Part shown: in pieces, positions 1 through 13,400 of the stretch | Position numbering within the stretch: the first letter of the stretch is position 1 | How the letters are laid out: the number at the start of each line of letters is the position of its first letter | Origin: Haematobia irritans | Lineage: Eukaryota; Arthropoda; Insecta; Diptera; Muscidae | Reading direction: 5' to 3' | Assembly (NCBI RefSeq): GCF_050003625.1 | Contig: NC_134400.1 | Coordinates: 190,741,726-190,805,725, forward strand | Length of the DNA stretch: 64,000 bases | Made by a program: the position numbers and the translations under genes | Notes under the pieces: model-generated | Database searches by the model: none | What the model saw: the letters and a program-made list of their open reading frames with translations, nothing else | What the model was told of the DNA's origin: nothing

Positions 1-1280
1 AATAAACAAAAATTGGTAAACGAAATGATTGATTTGGAAAATTATGGATTATAAATAACAAACAATAATATTCCAAAAAAAAAAAAGAAATTCCAAGGGA
101 ATGAAAGTTAAAAAGTCAATATTTTTTAAGGGTATCAAGTTACCGTTTAATCCTTGATAATTTTTTTAAGCCAATTTTCTTGAAAAAGGCAACTAGATTT
201 TCTCTAAGCTTAATGCATTTTTTGTTTATCTTCTTTTTTTGATTTTTTAAACATAAAAAGGGGAAATTGGAAAATAACATACACTAAAAAAAATCCCCAA
301 ACGAAATTTAGACAAACAAATATCGTTTCCCATTGACTAGGTCGACTCAGGTGCCGGTTCTGAGCAATAATTGCATAGACACCATGTGCCTATCTTATGT
401 ATAATACCTTATAGTTGAACAGGAAATATGCCATGTCAGTCTCCATAGAGGCTCATTTCCATCTCATCGGCTTTGCTTATTTTCCTACTTAAAAAATTCC
501 TGAAATATTTCATGGAAATCTTATTATCATTCATTTCGTAAATAACTTTTTCATATTTGCATTATTTCTCGTAAATCAAAAGGAGCCATTATCGACCACA
601 TAATAGCATTTAAATGAGCTAATCAAGAAATAATTGCGCTAGCTAGCTACAATGTCTCGAAGATGGATTTGTGACAAATTGTTCGTTCACATTGCACTTT
701 TTCCTTGGTGAAGGTGAATGCTCTCGAAATTGGATTCATTTCATATGGAGGCTGGCTGGCATTAGTTGCCCGCTACGACTACAACATAGTGCTTATATCA
801 ATTAAGTAATGTGGCCACTGAAGGCTTGGTGTGCAAGCTTATGGAAAGAATTACAATGGGGTTATGTGTAAATCATAATGGCTATATGCGAAATGCTCGA
901 AAGGCTGTGTAAGTGTATGTATGTGTGTGTGGAAATAGTGGTCATTTATAGAAAAACAAAAAAAAAAAAAAAAAAAAAAACCCTCCCTCCTCCATTCGAC
1001 AACTCTCACACAAAAAGATAGTCAACACTAATGTGTTTATATATTGTCCAAGAAAACCCACCTCTCTCACACTCTTACTCTCTTTGTTTACCTTTGAAGT
1101 AAAATGCCTTGTTAAGCAATCCATCTAAATAAGATAGTGGTAACATCTGGATGACAACGAATGATTGAAAATTAAGCTATACTGAATGAAAAAAGTGACC
1201 GTACTAGCGGTATATTTCTTACAAAAACGATATATTGACTAAAATCATAGAAATGGAGTAACAACTAATTTAAAACTAAA
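1..1280. other. AT-rich non-repetitive sequence, no gene seen
   Basis: No frame here looks coding. The stretch holds a short GT-rich run near 911-932 and a poly(A) run at 958-980, and is otherwise mixed AT-rich DNA without the 29-bp monomer. It could be intergenic or intronic DNA. Confidence 0.5.
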
Positions 1281-2115
1281 ACAAGTAAGGAAAGTCTAAA
1301 GTCGGGAGGGGCCGACTATATTATACCCTGCACCACTTTGTAGATCCAAATTTTCGATACCATATCACATCCGTCAAATGTGTTGGGGGCTATATATAAA
1401 TGTTTGTCCCAAATACATACATTTAAATATCACTCGATTTGGACAGAATTTGATAGACTTTTACAAAATCTATAAACTCAAAATTTAAGTTGGCTAATGC
1501 ACTAGGGTGGAACACAATGTTAGTAAAATAAAAAAAAATATAGGAAACGTTTAAATCTGAAGCAATTTTAAGAAAACTTCGCAAAAGTTTATTTATGATT
1601 TACGGCTCGATATATATGTATTAGAAGTTTAGGAAAATTAGAGTCATTTTTACAACTTTTCGACTAAGCAGTGGCGATTTTACAAGGAAAATGTTGGTAT
1701 TTTGACCATTTTTGTCGAAATCAGAAAAACATATATATGGGAGCTATATCTAAATCTGAACCGATTTCAACCAAATTTGGCACGCATAGCTACAATGCTA
1801 ATTCTACTCCCTGTGCAAAATTTCAATTAAATCGGAGTAAAACATTGGCCATTGTGGTCATATGAGTGTAAATCGGGCGAAAGCTATATATGGGAGCTAT
1901 ATCTAAATCTGAACCGATTTCAATCAAATTTGGCACACTTGACTACGGTACTAACTGTTCTTGTTGTGCAAAATTTTAAGCAAATTAGGGTAAAACTCTG
2001 GCTTCTGGGCCATATAAGTTCATATCGGGCGAAATATATATATGTGAGCTGTATCTAAATCTGAACCGATTTATTCCAAAATCAATAGGGTTATATTCTG
2101 AGCCAAAACACATAC
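1281..2115 (+). mobile_element. Interspersed repeat family A, copy 1 (3' truncated)
   Basis: Starts with ACAAGTAAGGAAAGTC and a GC-rich GGGGCCGACTATA, then TTATACCCTGCACCAC. The body contains a tandem unit of roughly 150-170 bp, recognisable by repeated GGGAGCTATATCTAAATC and CTGAACCGATTTCAA. The copy stops near 2115, where it runs into a short piece of the 29-bp minisatellite and then the assembly gap. Complete copy 3 (55310-56195) shows the family has subterminal inverted repeats of the TTATACCCTGC type. I cannot assign it to a named class; it carries no protein domain and the short frames in it are not credible genes. Confidence 0.6.
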
Positions 2116-2155
2116 TTATATTCGTCACAATTTTATTTCTATAGAAAATTTTGCC
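2116..2155 (+). repeat. Short minisatellite piece abutting the gap
   Basis: About 40 bases of forward-orientation minisatellite. They match, base for base as far as I can see, a stretch inside the 6.89-7.66 kb array beginning near 7416 (TTATATTCGTCACAATTTTA). This may be a real junction or a misjoin next to the gap. Confidence 0.5.
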
Positions 2156-2255
2156 NNNNNNNNNNNNNNNNNNNNNNNNNNNNNNNNNNNNNNNNNNNNN
2201 NNNNNNNNNNNNNNNNNNNNNNNNNNNNNNNNNNNNNNNNNNNNNNNNNNNNNNN
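2156..2255. other. Assembly gap (100 N)
   Basis: Exactly 100 undetermined bases, a conventional size for a gap of unknown length. The family A sequence restarts after the gap at a point already present before it, so the two sides may not be truly adjacent. Confidence 0.95.
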
Positions 2256-2654
2256 GGGCTATATATAAAGGTTTGTCCCAAATACATACATTTAAATATC
2301 ACTCGATCTGGACAGAATTTGATAGACTTTTACAAAATATATAGACTGAAAATTTAAGTCGGCTAATGCACTAGGGTGGAACACAATGTTAGTAAAAAAA
2401 TATGGGAAACATTTAAATCTGAAGCAATTTTAAGGAAACTTCGCAAAAGTTTATTTATGATTTATCGCTCGATATATATGCATTAGAAGTTTAGGAAAAT
2501 TAGAGTAATTTTTACAACTTATCGACTAAGCAGTGGCGATTTTACAAGGAAAATGTTGGTATTTTGACCATTTTTGTCTAAATCAGAAAAACATATATAT
2601 GGGAGCTATATATAAATCTGAACCGATTTCAACCAGGGAGTAGAATTATATATA
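2256..2654 (+). mobile_element. Family A, copy 2, 5' part
   Basis: Repeats the sequence found from about 1390 in copy 1 (GGGCTATATATAAAGGTTTG and following) with a few differences, then is interrupted at 2654/2655 by the Helitron-like element. It resumes beyond the (TA)n tract at 4881. Confidence 0.6.
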
Positions 2655-5170
<2,516 letters not shown>

Positions 5171-5198
5171 ATAGTACCAGTCAATAGCATTGTGATCA

Positions 5199-5650
5199 TG
5201 GTTGCCACTCGAGCCAACGATAACCTACAAAACAAATCTTATTTCGGCAAAATGTTATTTTTATAAAAAGTTTTGTCAAAATTTAATTTCTATATATATT
5301 TTTTGTGAAAATTTCATTTCTATAGGAAAATTTTGTTAAAAATTTTATTTATACATGAAAATTTTGTTAAAATTTTATATCTATAAAAAATTTTGTCAAA
5401 AATTTATTTCTTTCGAAAGTTATGTCAATAGTAATAAAATCTATAGAAATTTTGTCAAAATTTTAGTTCTATAGAAAATTTTATTTCTATAGAAAATTTT
5501 AGTCAAAAATTTATTTCTTTCGAAAGTTATGTCAACATTTTATTACCATAGAAAATTTTGTCAAAATTTTATTTCTATGGAAAATTTTCGTCAAAAGTTT
5601 GTTATAATTTTGTTATAGATAATTTTGTTAAAATTGTATTTTTGATTTCA
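5199..5650 (+). repeat. Minisatellite head plus forward 29-bp array
   Basis: A non-repetitive head, GGTTGCCACTCGAGCCAAC, is followed by a CTACAAAAC segment and then diverged forward-orientation 29-bp monomers. The same head, in the other orientation, ends the array at 51290-51366. That suggests a defined terminus of the repeated element rather than chance flanking DNA. Confidence 0.65.
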
Positions 5651-5660
5651 GCTTAAAACC
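5640..5660 (-). mobile_element. Outer arm scrap of hammerhead element copy 1
   Basis: GATTTCAGCTTAAAACCA matches the outer arm of the foldback hammerhead element (compare 7707-7722). The rest of that arm resumes at about 6630, so the intervening 5660-6630 sequence looks like an insertion. Confidence 0.5.
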
Positions 5661-6630
5661 ACACGGATGAAAAAGGCTGTTTTTCATATGTTTGGCTATA
5701 AACATTATATGTTTGGAACACCAATTTTTAAACACAATATTTTAGAGTGCAAGCATATAATGTTCATAAACAAGCATAACATGTTTGGGACATATATGTT
5801 AATATGTTAGAACATATTATGTTTGGGACATAAAATGTTTGTAAATATAATATGCTTGGATGCAAACATATATTAATTTAGAAATAGCCTATAAACATAT
5901 ATGTGTTTAGTAGCTTGGAGCGCTATTTAACAGGGAGCGATATTGAATTAAGTTGGTGGTTGTTGCTTGTTATTACAAAATTAACATTTTATTTTTCCTT
6001 GGGCAATTGATCAGCTACTTCTTTGATCCTTACAAACTGTGTGGTCCGCTGTTCTAATCCGCGTCCCGGCAAAAGGTAAAATTAAAATAAAATAAAAAAT
6101 CATACAATTGAATAAATTCTTCTACAATGTTTGTATTACAGAAAAAGGTGCTAAGAACTAAAAAATCTCGTGGAAGTGAGAAAGATGTGGCAGAAACAAA
6201 ATTTTGAGCATTCAGTTCGAAAACCTATGTTGTTAGCACCTATATTACCTATTTATTTTCATAATTCGTTATGATTGTAAATATATAAATAAATAAATAA
6301 AATTTTGAGCACAATATTGTTTGGTAGAATTTTTTTTAAGCATATAATATTTTTGGGTGCAAAATGCTTCCAAACATATTATATGTTCACATAATAACAT
6401 ATTGTTTTTTGGAAGACAACATTATTGAATTTGGATGCAAAAATACAAAATGTTTGGAACTTAGACTACCAAACATATATTGTTTAGACTAATATGCTTT
6501 CAAACATATTATATATTGGAAGAGATCAAACAAATAAATGTTTGGGCAATACCCAAAAATATATATGCTTGAAGCAAAATATGTTTGGAAGTATATGTTA
6601 CAGAAGCGATTTTTTTGTGAGCGTGCATAC
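5661..6630. mobile_element. Probable MITE-like insertion rich in ATGTTTGG units
   Basis: Loosely repeated units of the form TATGTTTGGAACATA occupy 5690-5900 and 6330-6600. The ends read CACACGGATGAAAAAGGCTG at the left and, as reverse complement, CACGCTCACAAAAAAATCGC at the right, which are imperfect terminal inverted repeats. The central 5930-6300 part is non-repetitive with no credible frame. It interrupts the hammerhead element, whose sequence continues on both sides. Class unknown; no transposase is visible. Confidence 0.45.
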
Positions 6631-6850
6631 ATTGACTAAACTACAAGTGTAGCTTAACCAACAGAGGAAAATAATTGGTTGATAGTTTTGCTGCTAGTAG
6701 AGGATGTTGATGAGGAATGTTGTAATTTCGAAACGTGCGTCCATCCAACCATCTTGCAGTCTATAGGGCTTTGCCCAAATAAATTTGACAAACATTCTTT
6801 TCCTCTGTTGGTTAAGGTACACTTGTAGTTTAAGCTGAAATAAAAAAAAC
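6631..6850 (+). mobile_element. Hammerhead-ribozyme foldback element, copy 1 (collapsed)
   Basis: Left stub GACTAAACTACAAGTGTAGC then CTTAACCAACAGAGG; right arm CCTCTGTTGGTTAAGG and ACACTTGTAGTTTAAG. These are inverted copies of each other. Compared with the complete palindromic copy at 7683-8183, the left arm has lost its ribozyme and the central spacer, leaving one ribozyme at 6691-6758. Hammerhead motifs of this kind are known from Penelope-like elements; assignment to that group is inference. Confidence 0.6.
6691..6758 (+). ncRNA. Hammerhead ribozyme, type I fold, degenerate core
   Basis: Stem I: GGATG (6702-6706) pairs with CATCC (6742-6746), and outer CTGCTAG (6691-6697) with CTTGCAG (6752-6758) with one mismatch. 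The core reads TTGATGA at 6707-6713, so the invariant C3 is U. Stem II is GGAAT/ATTTC with one G-U pair. GAAAC (6730-6734) and GTC (6739-6741) give a two-base-pair stem III with loop GTGC. The triplet GTC is the preferred cleavage triplet, but the C3 change should abolish or strongly reduce self-cleavage. Confidence 0.75.
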
Positions 6851-6889
6851 AACAACAATGATTAAAAGAAAAAAAAACAACAATAACAA

Positions 6890-7660
6890 AACAAAATTTT
6901 ATTTCTATAGACATTTTTCGGCAAAATTATATTTCCACAGAAAATTTTATTTCTACAGAAAATTTTCGGCAAAAATTTTATTTCTATAGAAAATGTTGTA
7001 AACATTTCATTTCTATAGAAATTTTGCCATAATTTCATTTTTATAGAAAATTTTGTCAAAATTTTATTCCTATAGATAATTTTGTCACAACTTTATTTCT
7101 ATAGAAAATGTTGTCAAAATTTTACTTCAATAGAAAATTTTGACAAAATTTTATTTCTAAAGAAAATTTTGTCAAAATTTCATTTCTATAGAACATTTTC
7201 GGCAAAATTTTGTTTCTACGGAAAATTTTGTCAATTTTTTTTTTTCTATAGAAAATTTTGTCAAAATTTGATTTCTATAGAAACATTTGTCAACATTTTA
7301 TTTCTATAGGAAATTTCGTCAAAATTTTATTTCTACAGAAAATTTTCGGCAAAATTTTAGTTTGCCAAAATTTCATTTCTATAGAGAATTTGATCAAAAT
7401 TTTATTCCTATAGTTTATATTCGTCACAATTTTATTTCTATAGAAAATTTTGCCAAAATTTTAAATCTATAGAAAATTTTCGGCAAAATTTTATTTCCAT
7501 AGAATATTTTTGCAAAATTTCATTTATATAGAAAATTTTCGGCAAAATTTTATTTCTATAGAAAATATTTTGCCAAAATTTCATTTCTATAGAGAACTTT
7601 ATCAAAATTTTATTCCTATAGATAATTTTGTCATAATTAAATTTCATTCGTTTTGTTTGT
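6890..7660 (+). repeat. 29-bp minisatellite array, forward
   Basis: Diverged copies of the monomer, with a subset using TTTTCGGCAAAATTTTA in place of TTTTGTCAAAATTTTA. Because 29 is not a multiple of three, translation cycles through all frames and yields Phe/Ile/Tyr/Lys-rich frames (CQNFISIENF type) that are not genes. Confidence 0.9.
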
Positions 7661-7804
7661 TATTGTTGGCTTCTCTTCAATCGTTATTGTTGTTTTTTTT
7701 TTTTAATCTCAGCTTAAAGCCATGCATTGACTAAACTACAAGTGTAGCTTAACCAACAGAGGAAAAGTATGCTTGTCAAATTTATTTGGGCAAAGCCCTA
7801 TAGA

Positions 7805-7873
7805 CTGCAAGATGGTTGGATGTACAGCTGTTTCGGAATTACCACATTCCTCATCAGCATCCTCTACTTGCAG
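7805..7873 (-). ncRNA. Hammerhead ribozyme, type I, complete core (minus strand)
   Basis: Exact reverse complement of the ribozyme at 7992-8060, checked base by base. It has the complete conserved core (CTGATGA, GAA, A15.1-U16.1 pair, cleavage triplet GTA) and fully paired stems I and II. A transcript of the minus strand would carry it in sense. Confidence 0.85.
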
Positions 7874-7991
7874 CAAAACTATCAACCAATTATCAGAATA
7901 AATTCGGGTAATTCACTCAACCCAACGTGAACTACACTTGAACCTCCCGAAAAAGGGTTTGATAGTCGGCTATATTTGGTTGATAGTTTTG

Positions 7992-8060
7992 CTGCAAGTA
8001 GAGGATGCTGATGAGGAATGTGGTAATTCCGAAACAGCTGTACATCCAACCATCTTGCAG
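7992..8060 (+). ncRNA. Hammerhead ribozyme, type I, complete core (plus strand)
   Basis: Stem I outer CTGCAAG (7992-7998) pairs with CTTGCAG (8054-8060); inner GGATG (8003-8007) pairs with CATCC (8043-8047), with internal loops TAGA and AACCAT. The core CTGATGA is at 8008-8014. Stem II is GGAAT (8015-8019), loop GTGGTA, ATTCC (8026-8030). GAA is at 8031-8033. Stem III is A-C/G-U (8034-8035 with 8040-8041) closed by AGCT. Predicted cleavage follows A8042, leaving C8043. All invariant hammerhead positions are present. The very short stem III resembles that described for hammerheads of Penelope-like elements. Confidence 0.88.
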
Positions 8061-8183
8061 TCTATAGGGCTTTGCCCAAATAAATTTGACAAGCATACTT
8101 TTCCTCTGTTGGTTAAGCTACACTTGTAGTTTAGTCAATGCATGGCTTTAAGCTGAGATAAAAAAAAAACAACAATAATAATT

Positions 8184-8405
8184 AAATTTCTATAGAAAAT
8201 GTTGTCAAAATTTTACTTCCATAGAAAATTTTGTCAAAATTTTATTTCTAAAGAAAATTTTGTCAAAATTTTATTTCTATAGAACATTTTCGGCAAAATT
8301 TTGTTTCTATGGAACATTTTGTCACAATTTTCTTTTTATAGAAAATTTTTTAAAATATTATTTCTATAGAAAATTTTCTTAAAATTTTATTTCTATAGAA
8401 AATTT
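8184..8405 (+). repeat. 29-bp minisatellite array, forward
   Basis: About seven diverged monomers directly after the A-rich outer edge of the foldback element. Together with 6890-7660 it shows the palindrome sits inside one minisatellite block. Confidence 0.85.
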
Positions 8406-10440
8406 GTGAAGTACCTCTTCGTTGGAGAGGAATATTTTGCAAAATCTACTAAAACATATACAATTCTTTCAATCTACCAAACAGTCAAAAATCTACACTT
8501 TTTGGGTAGAAACAAATTTTAAAAAGATTCTAAAAAAAAAACAAAAACTATTGCAAGTAGCCAATATCAGATAATTTGGTGAACTGTGAATAAAATTTCC
8601 AAATTATATTTGTTGTAATTACTAAAAATTTTAAATTTATTGGTGGAATAACTGTATACCCTCAAACGAGAAACGTTTTTAAAAAATAATGTGATAGCAC
8701 GAAGACTTTTGTGAGTCAGTGTTTATGTCGTGTTACTTGGGTTTGTATAATAACACAAACCGAAGTAACATTTAGCAAATAGGCCTACACAAAGAGTTTG
8801 GCTCAAACGTAGTAACCATTATTGCCTTATCTACACCATTGATACTCTGTGATCAAAAACGAACACGTCATTAACTTGTTATTATACTTTTTTTAGATGA
8901 ACTTGAAATCTGTTAGCATATGGAAAAGTTTATATCATAAAAAACCAAGAACACAATATGAGGAGTTTAAAATTTTAATCAAAACACTGTTGAGTGAAAA
9001 TTTCTTTTCTTTTTCTGGTTTGTCCTCTGGTCTGATCTCTTTTTTCACTTGTGTTGAAAAAGTTGTAAATATAAATAAATATCGGAATATTGTTTTTTTC
9101 CTTCCCATCTCCCCTAGAGACAATCACATTTCCGTTCTTATTACATTTACTGTCATTGTCAGTTTCCTCTCCTCTAACAAAACAACAATAAAAATATATG
9201 TGGTATTTTTGGAAATGATTGCTAATCGAAAACAAGAAAAAAAAACTTTTACTATTTTAGACAAGCATCAATCAAATGGGCATTTTGTTTATCTGTCATT
9301 ATCAATAATTAATTTCGTATTAAATCGAGTCCTTGCTTGTTTCGATCGAAGAGGCAAAGTATGTAAGTTGTTTTTTGGCATAGTCCTGAGAGATCTCTCG
9401 GGATGCCTTAGAATAATTGACCTCAAATTGTAACGTTGCCAAATATTGTTACAATAAAAATAGATAATTAATTATACATATATGAACAAAATGTTTGAGT
9501 TTTTTTTCCTCTCCATGTCACGCAGGCATTATACAGAACATACACTCATATGTATGTTTGAATTCTAGATCTTACGAGTCAGTCATGCTTGAAGTATTTG
9601 CCTGTGCGTATATTTAATGAACAAAATATCCTCTGTGAGCACACATATGTATATGTATGTATTAGTGCATTTGAGAGTTGACAAATTATTCACAATGTAA
9701 CTTTTCCAAAATCATCTCATTGTAACAACAAAAACAGAAAATAGAATATCTCACCAAGATATGTCAGAAACACATCGTTTAGAGAGAGAGAGAGAGAGAG
9801 GGAGAGACAGAGCCCATTAGCATTCCACTCATGCACATGCTAATGTGCACATAAATGAATAACACACTGTGCATGAAAGAGAGGGAGTGGGAGGGGGAAC
9901 ACAAAGCCATTTCAACTTTGATGGATACAAGAGTATTCTTCACATATTGATCGCCACATTTAAATTACTTTTACGCTTATTTTATATATTTATAATTAGC
10001 TTCATCTAATTACACTTCTCTGTAAATTGATCAAAGAACTGCATTTTAAAAAATCAAAAGTCTTTAGAATTTCTTTGGTAGAACCGGATGTTTCCCGTGA
10101 AAAAGTATCATTATGCTCTTCAAACATGTTTGAAGTTACCATATTCATTCCCCGCGTGTCTTGTATTCTAGACAGTGTTGTCAGTATTTTTCTGGCTCTT
10201 GTACCCAAATTATGATATTTTCGTCCCCAAATATCCCCAATTTAAATTTAAATTCCTCACAAAAATCCCCAATACATTTTTTAAAATCCTTTTTTTTTAA
10301 GAAAAACTAAAGCAAAAGCTTCTGCTGTAGAAAATCAGTAATAATAATCAAGCAAACTGCAATAAGATCAAGATTTCGAACCACAACACCACGAGACTGG
10401 TGATCTCCATCCACATGATGGAGATATGAAAATGGGAGTT
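8406..10440. other. Lower-copy AT-rich region, no supported gene
   Basis: Contains an inverted repeat at 8732-8769 (GTTACTTGGGTTTGT facing ACAAACCGAAGTAAC, one mismatch), an AG-rich microsatellite at about 9781-9808, and an open frame at 8897-9433 described separately. From about 10165, GTTGTCAG followed by CCCCAA-rich sequence resembles, in opposite orientation, the stretch at 34030-34160. No splice-supported exon or RNA gene is evident. Confidence 0.5.
8897..9433 (+). CDS. Unrecognised 178-codon open frame, probably not a gene
   Basis: ATG at 8897, stop at 9431-9433. The product would be rich in Phe, Leu, Ile, Ser and Lys, with hydrophobic stretches around residues 45-55 and 78-92, but I recognise no domain or motif. 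Overlapping minus-strand frames cover the same DNA, as expected for low-GC sequence with few stops. No promoter, conserved neighbour or codon pattern supports it. It is the longest frame in this window that is neither repeat-derived nor from a recognised mobile element, so it is listed, but chance is the better explanation. Confidence 0.12.
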   Translation: MNLKSVSIWKSLYHKKPRTQYEEFKILIKTLLSENFFSFSGLSSGLISFFTCVEKVVNINKYRNIVFFLPISPRDNHISVLITFTVIVSFLSSNKTTIKIYVVFLEMIANRKQEKKTFTILDKHQSNGHFVYLSLSIINFVLNRVLACFDRRGKVCKLFFGIVLRDLSGCLRIIDLKL

Positions 10441-13400
10441 CGGAGTTCCTTGTATTTATGAGAAAAAAAATTGAGAAAATTTTCAATATAGAAAAAAAAT
10501 TGACAAAATGTTCTATACGGAAATAAAATTTTGACAAAATTTTTTATAGAAACAAAATTTTGACAAAATTTTCTATAGAAAAGAAATTTTGATAAAATTT
10601 TCCATAGAAATTAAATTTTGATAAAACTTTCAATATAGAAATAAAATTTCGACGAAGCTTTCTATGGGAAAAAATTACAAAGTTTATATAGAAATAAAAT
10701 TTTGGCAAAATTTTCTATAGAAATAAAATTTTGACTAAATTTCTATAGAAATAAAATTTTGGCAAAATTGTATATAGAAACAAAATTTTAACAAAATTTT
10801 CTATAGGAATAAAATTTTGACATAATTTTCTATAAAAATTAATTTTGATAAAATTTTCTAAAGAAATAAAATTTTGATAAAATTTTCTGTAGAAATAAAA
10901 TTTTGACAAAACTTTCTAAAGGAAAAAAATTACAAAATTTTCTATAGAAATAAAATTTTGGCAAAATTGTCTATAGAAATAAAATTTTAACAAAATTTTC
11001 TATAAAATTTTGCATAAAATTTTGACAAAATTTTCTATAGAAATTAATTTTGATAAAATTTTCTAACGAAATTAAATTTTGATCAAATTTTCTGTAGAAA
11101 GAAAATTTCGGCAAAATTATCTATAGAAATAGAATTTTGGCAAAATTTCCTATAAAATTATAATTTTGTTATAAAAAAGATTAATCCGATTTCTCGAAAA
11201 AATCAGAAATCTATAGAAAACAAAAACTTTACAAAATTTTCTATAGAAATAAATTTTGACAAAATTTTCAATAGAAATTAAATTTTGACCAAATTTTCTA
11301 TAGAAATAAATTTTGACAAAATTTTCAATAGAAATAAAAATTTTGACAAAACTTTCTATAGGAAAAAAAATACAAAATTTTCTATAGAATTTAAATTTTG
11401 ACAAAATTTTCTTTATAGAAATGCAATTACAAAATTTGCTATAGAAAAATAAGTTTGACAAAATTTTCCATAGAAATAAAATATTGACAAAATTTTCTAT
11501 AGAAATAAAATTTTGACAAAATTTTCTATAGAAATGAAATTTTGACAAAATTTTCTATAGAAATAAATTTTGACTAAATTTTCAATATAAATAAAAATTT
11601 TGACAAAATTTTCTATAAAAAAAATTTTGACAAAACTTTCTATAAAAAAAAAAACAAAATTTTCTATAGAAATTAAATTTTGACAAAATTTTCTATATAG
11701 AAATTCAATTACAAAATTTTCTATAGAAAAATAAGTTTGACAAAATTTTCCATAGAAATAAAATATTGGCAAAATTTTCTATAGGAATAAAATTTTGACA
11801 AAATTTTGTATAGAAATAATAATATGACAAAATTTTCTTTAGAAAATATATTTTGATAAAATTTTCCATAGAAATAAAATGTTGACAAAATTTGCTATAG
11901 AAATTAAAGCTTGATAAAATTTGCTATAGAAATTAAAGCTTGATAAAATTTTCCATAGAAATTAAATTTTGATAAAATTTTGGCAAAATTTTCTATAGAA
12001 ATTAAATTTTGACAAAATTTTCTATATAGAAATGCAATTTTGACAAAATTTTCCATAGAAATAAAATATTGACGAAATTTTCTATAGAAATAAATTTTGA
12101 CAAAATTTTCAATAGAAATAAAAATTTTGACAAAACTTTCTATAGGAAAAAAAAAATACAAAATTGTCTATAGAATTTAAATTTTGACAAAATTTTCTTT
12201 ATAGAAATGCAATTACAAAATTTGCTATACAAAAATAAGTTTGACAAAATTTTCCATAGAAATAAAATATTGACAAAATTTTCTATAGAAATAAAATTTT
12301 GACAAAATTTTCTATAGAAATGAAATTTTGACAAAATTTTCTATAGAAATAAATGTTGACAAAATTTTCAAAAGAAATAAAAATTTTGACAAAACTTTCT
12401 ATAGAAAAAAAATACAACATTTTCTCTAGAATTTAAATTTTGACAAAATTTTCTATATAGAAATGCAATTACAAAATTTGCTATAGAAAAATAAGTTTGA
12501 CAAAATTTTCCATAGAAATAAAATATTGACAAAATTTTCTATAGAAATAAAATTTTGACAAAATTTTCTATAGAAATGAAATTTTGACAAAATTTTCTAT
12601 AGAAATAAATGTTGACAAAATTTTCTATAGAAATAAATGTTGACAAAATTTTCAAAAGAAATAAAAATTTTGACAAAACTTTCTATAGAAAAAAAATACA
12701 AAATTTTCTCTAGAATTTAAATTTTGACAAAATTTTCTATATAGAAATGCAATTACAAAATTTGCTATAGAAAAATAAGTTTGACAAAATTTTCCATAGA
12801 AATAAAATATTGACAAAATTTTCTATAGAAATAAAATTTTGACAAAATTTTCTATAGAAATGAAATTTTGACAAAATTTTCTATAGAAATAAATTTTGAC
12901 AAAATGTTCAATAGAAATAAAAATTTTGAAAAAACTTTCTATAAAAAAAAAAAACAAAATTTTCTATAGAAATTAAATTTTGACAAAATTTTCTAAATAG
13001 AAATTCAATTCCAAATTTTCTATAGAAAAATAAGTTTGACAAAATTTTCCATAGAAATAAAATATTGGCAAAATTTTCTATAGGAATAAAATTTTGACAA
13101 AATTTTGTATAGAAATAATAATATGACAAAATTTTCTTTAGAAATTATATTTTGATAAAATTTTCCATAGAAATAAAATGTTGACAAAATTTGCTATAGA
13201 AATTAAAGCTTGATAAAATTTGCTATAGAAATTAAAGCTTGATAAAATTTTCCATAGAAATTAAATTTTGATAAAATTTTGGCAAAATTTTCTATAGAAA
13301 TTAAATTTTGACAAAATTTTCTATATAGAAATGCAATTTTGACAAAATTTTCCATAGAAATAAAATATTGACGAAATTTTCTATAGAAATAAATTTTGAC

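Larger units (their letters stand above)
7683..8183. mobile_element. Palindromic foldback element with two hammerheads, copy 2
   Basis: The arms 7701-7889 and 7977-8165 are near-perfect inverted copies; the T-rich/A-rich flanks extend the palindrome to about 7683 and 8183. The central spacer 7890-7976 is non-palindromic. Each arm contains the same 69-base hammerhead, one per strand. Outer arm landmarks are CAGCTTAAAGCCATGC and GACTAAACTACAAGTGTAGC. No protein is encoded; the 62-codon frame across the right arm is a by-product. Penelope-like elements are known to carry hammerheads in their terminal repeats, so this may be a head-to-head pair of such terminal repeats. Confidence 0.75.

Noticed and set aside
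7938..8129. 62-codon frame covering the right arm of the palindromic element
   Set aside because: It overlaps the ribozyme and inverted arm, whose constraint is at the RNA level; there is no protein motif.
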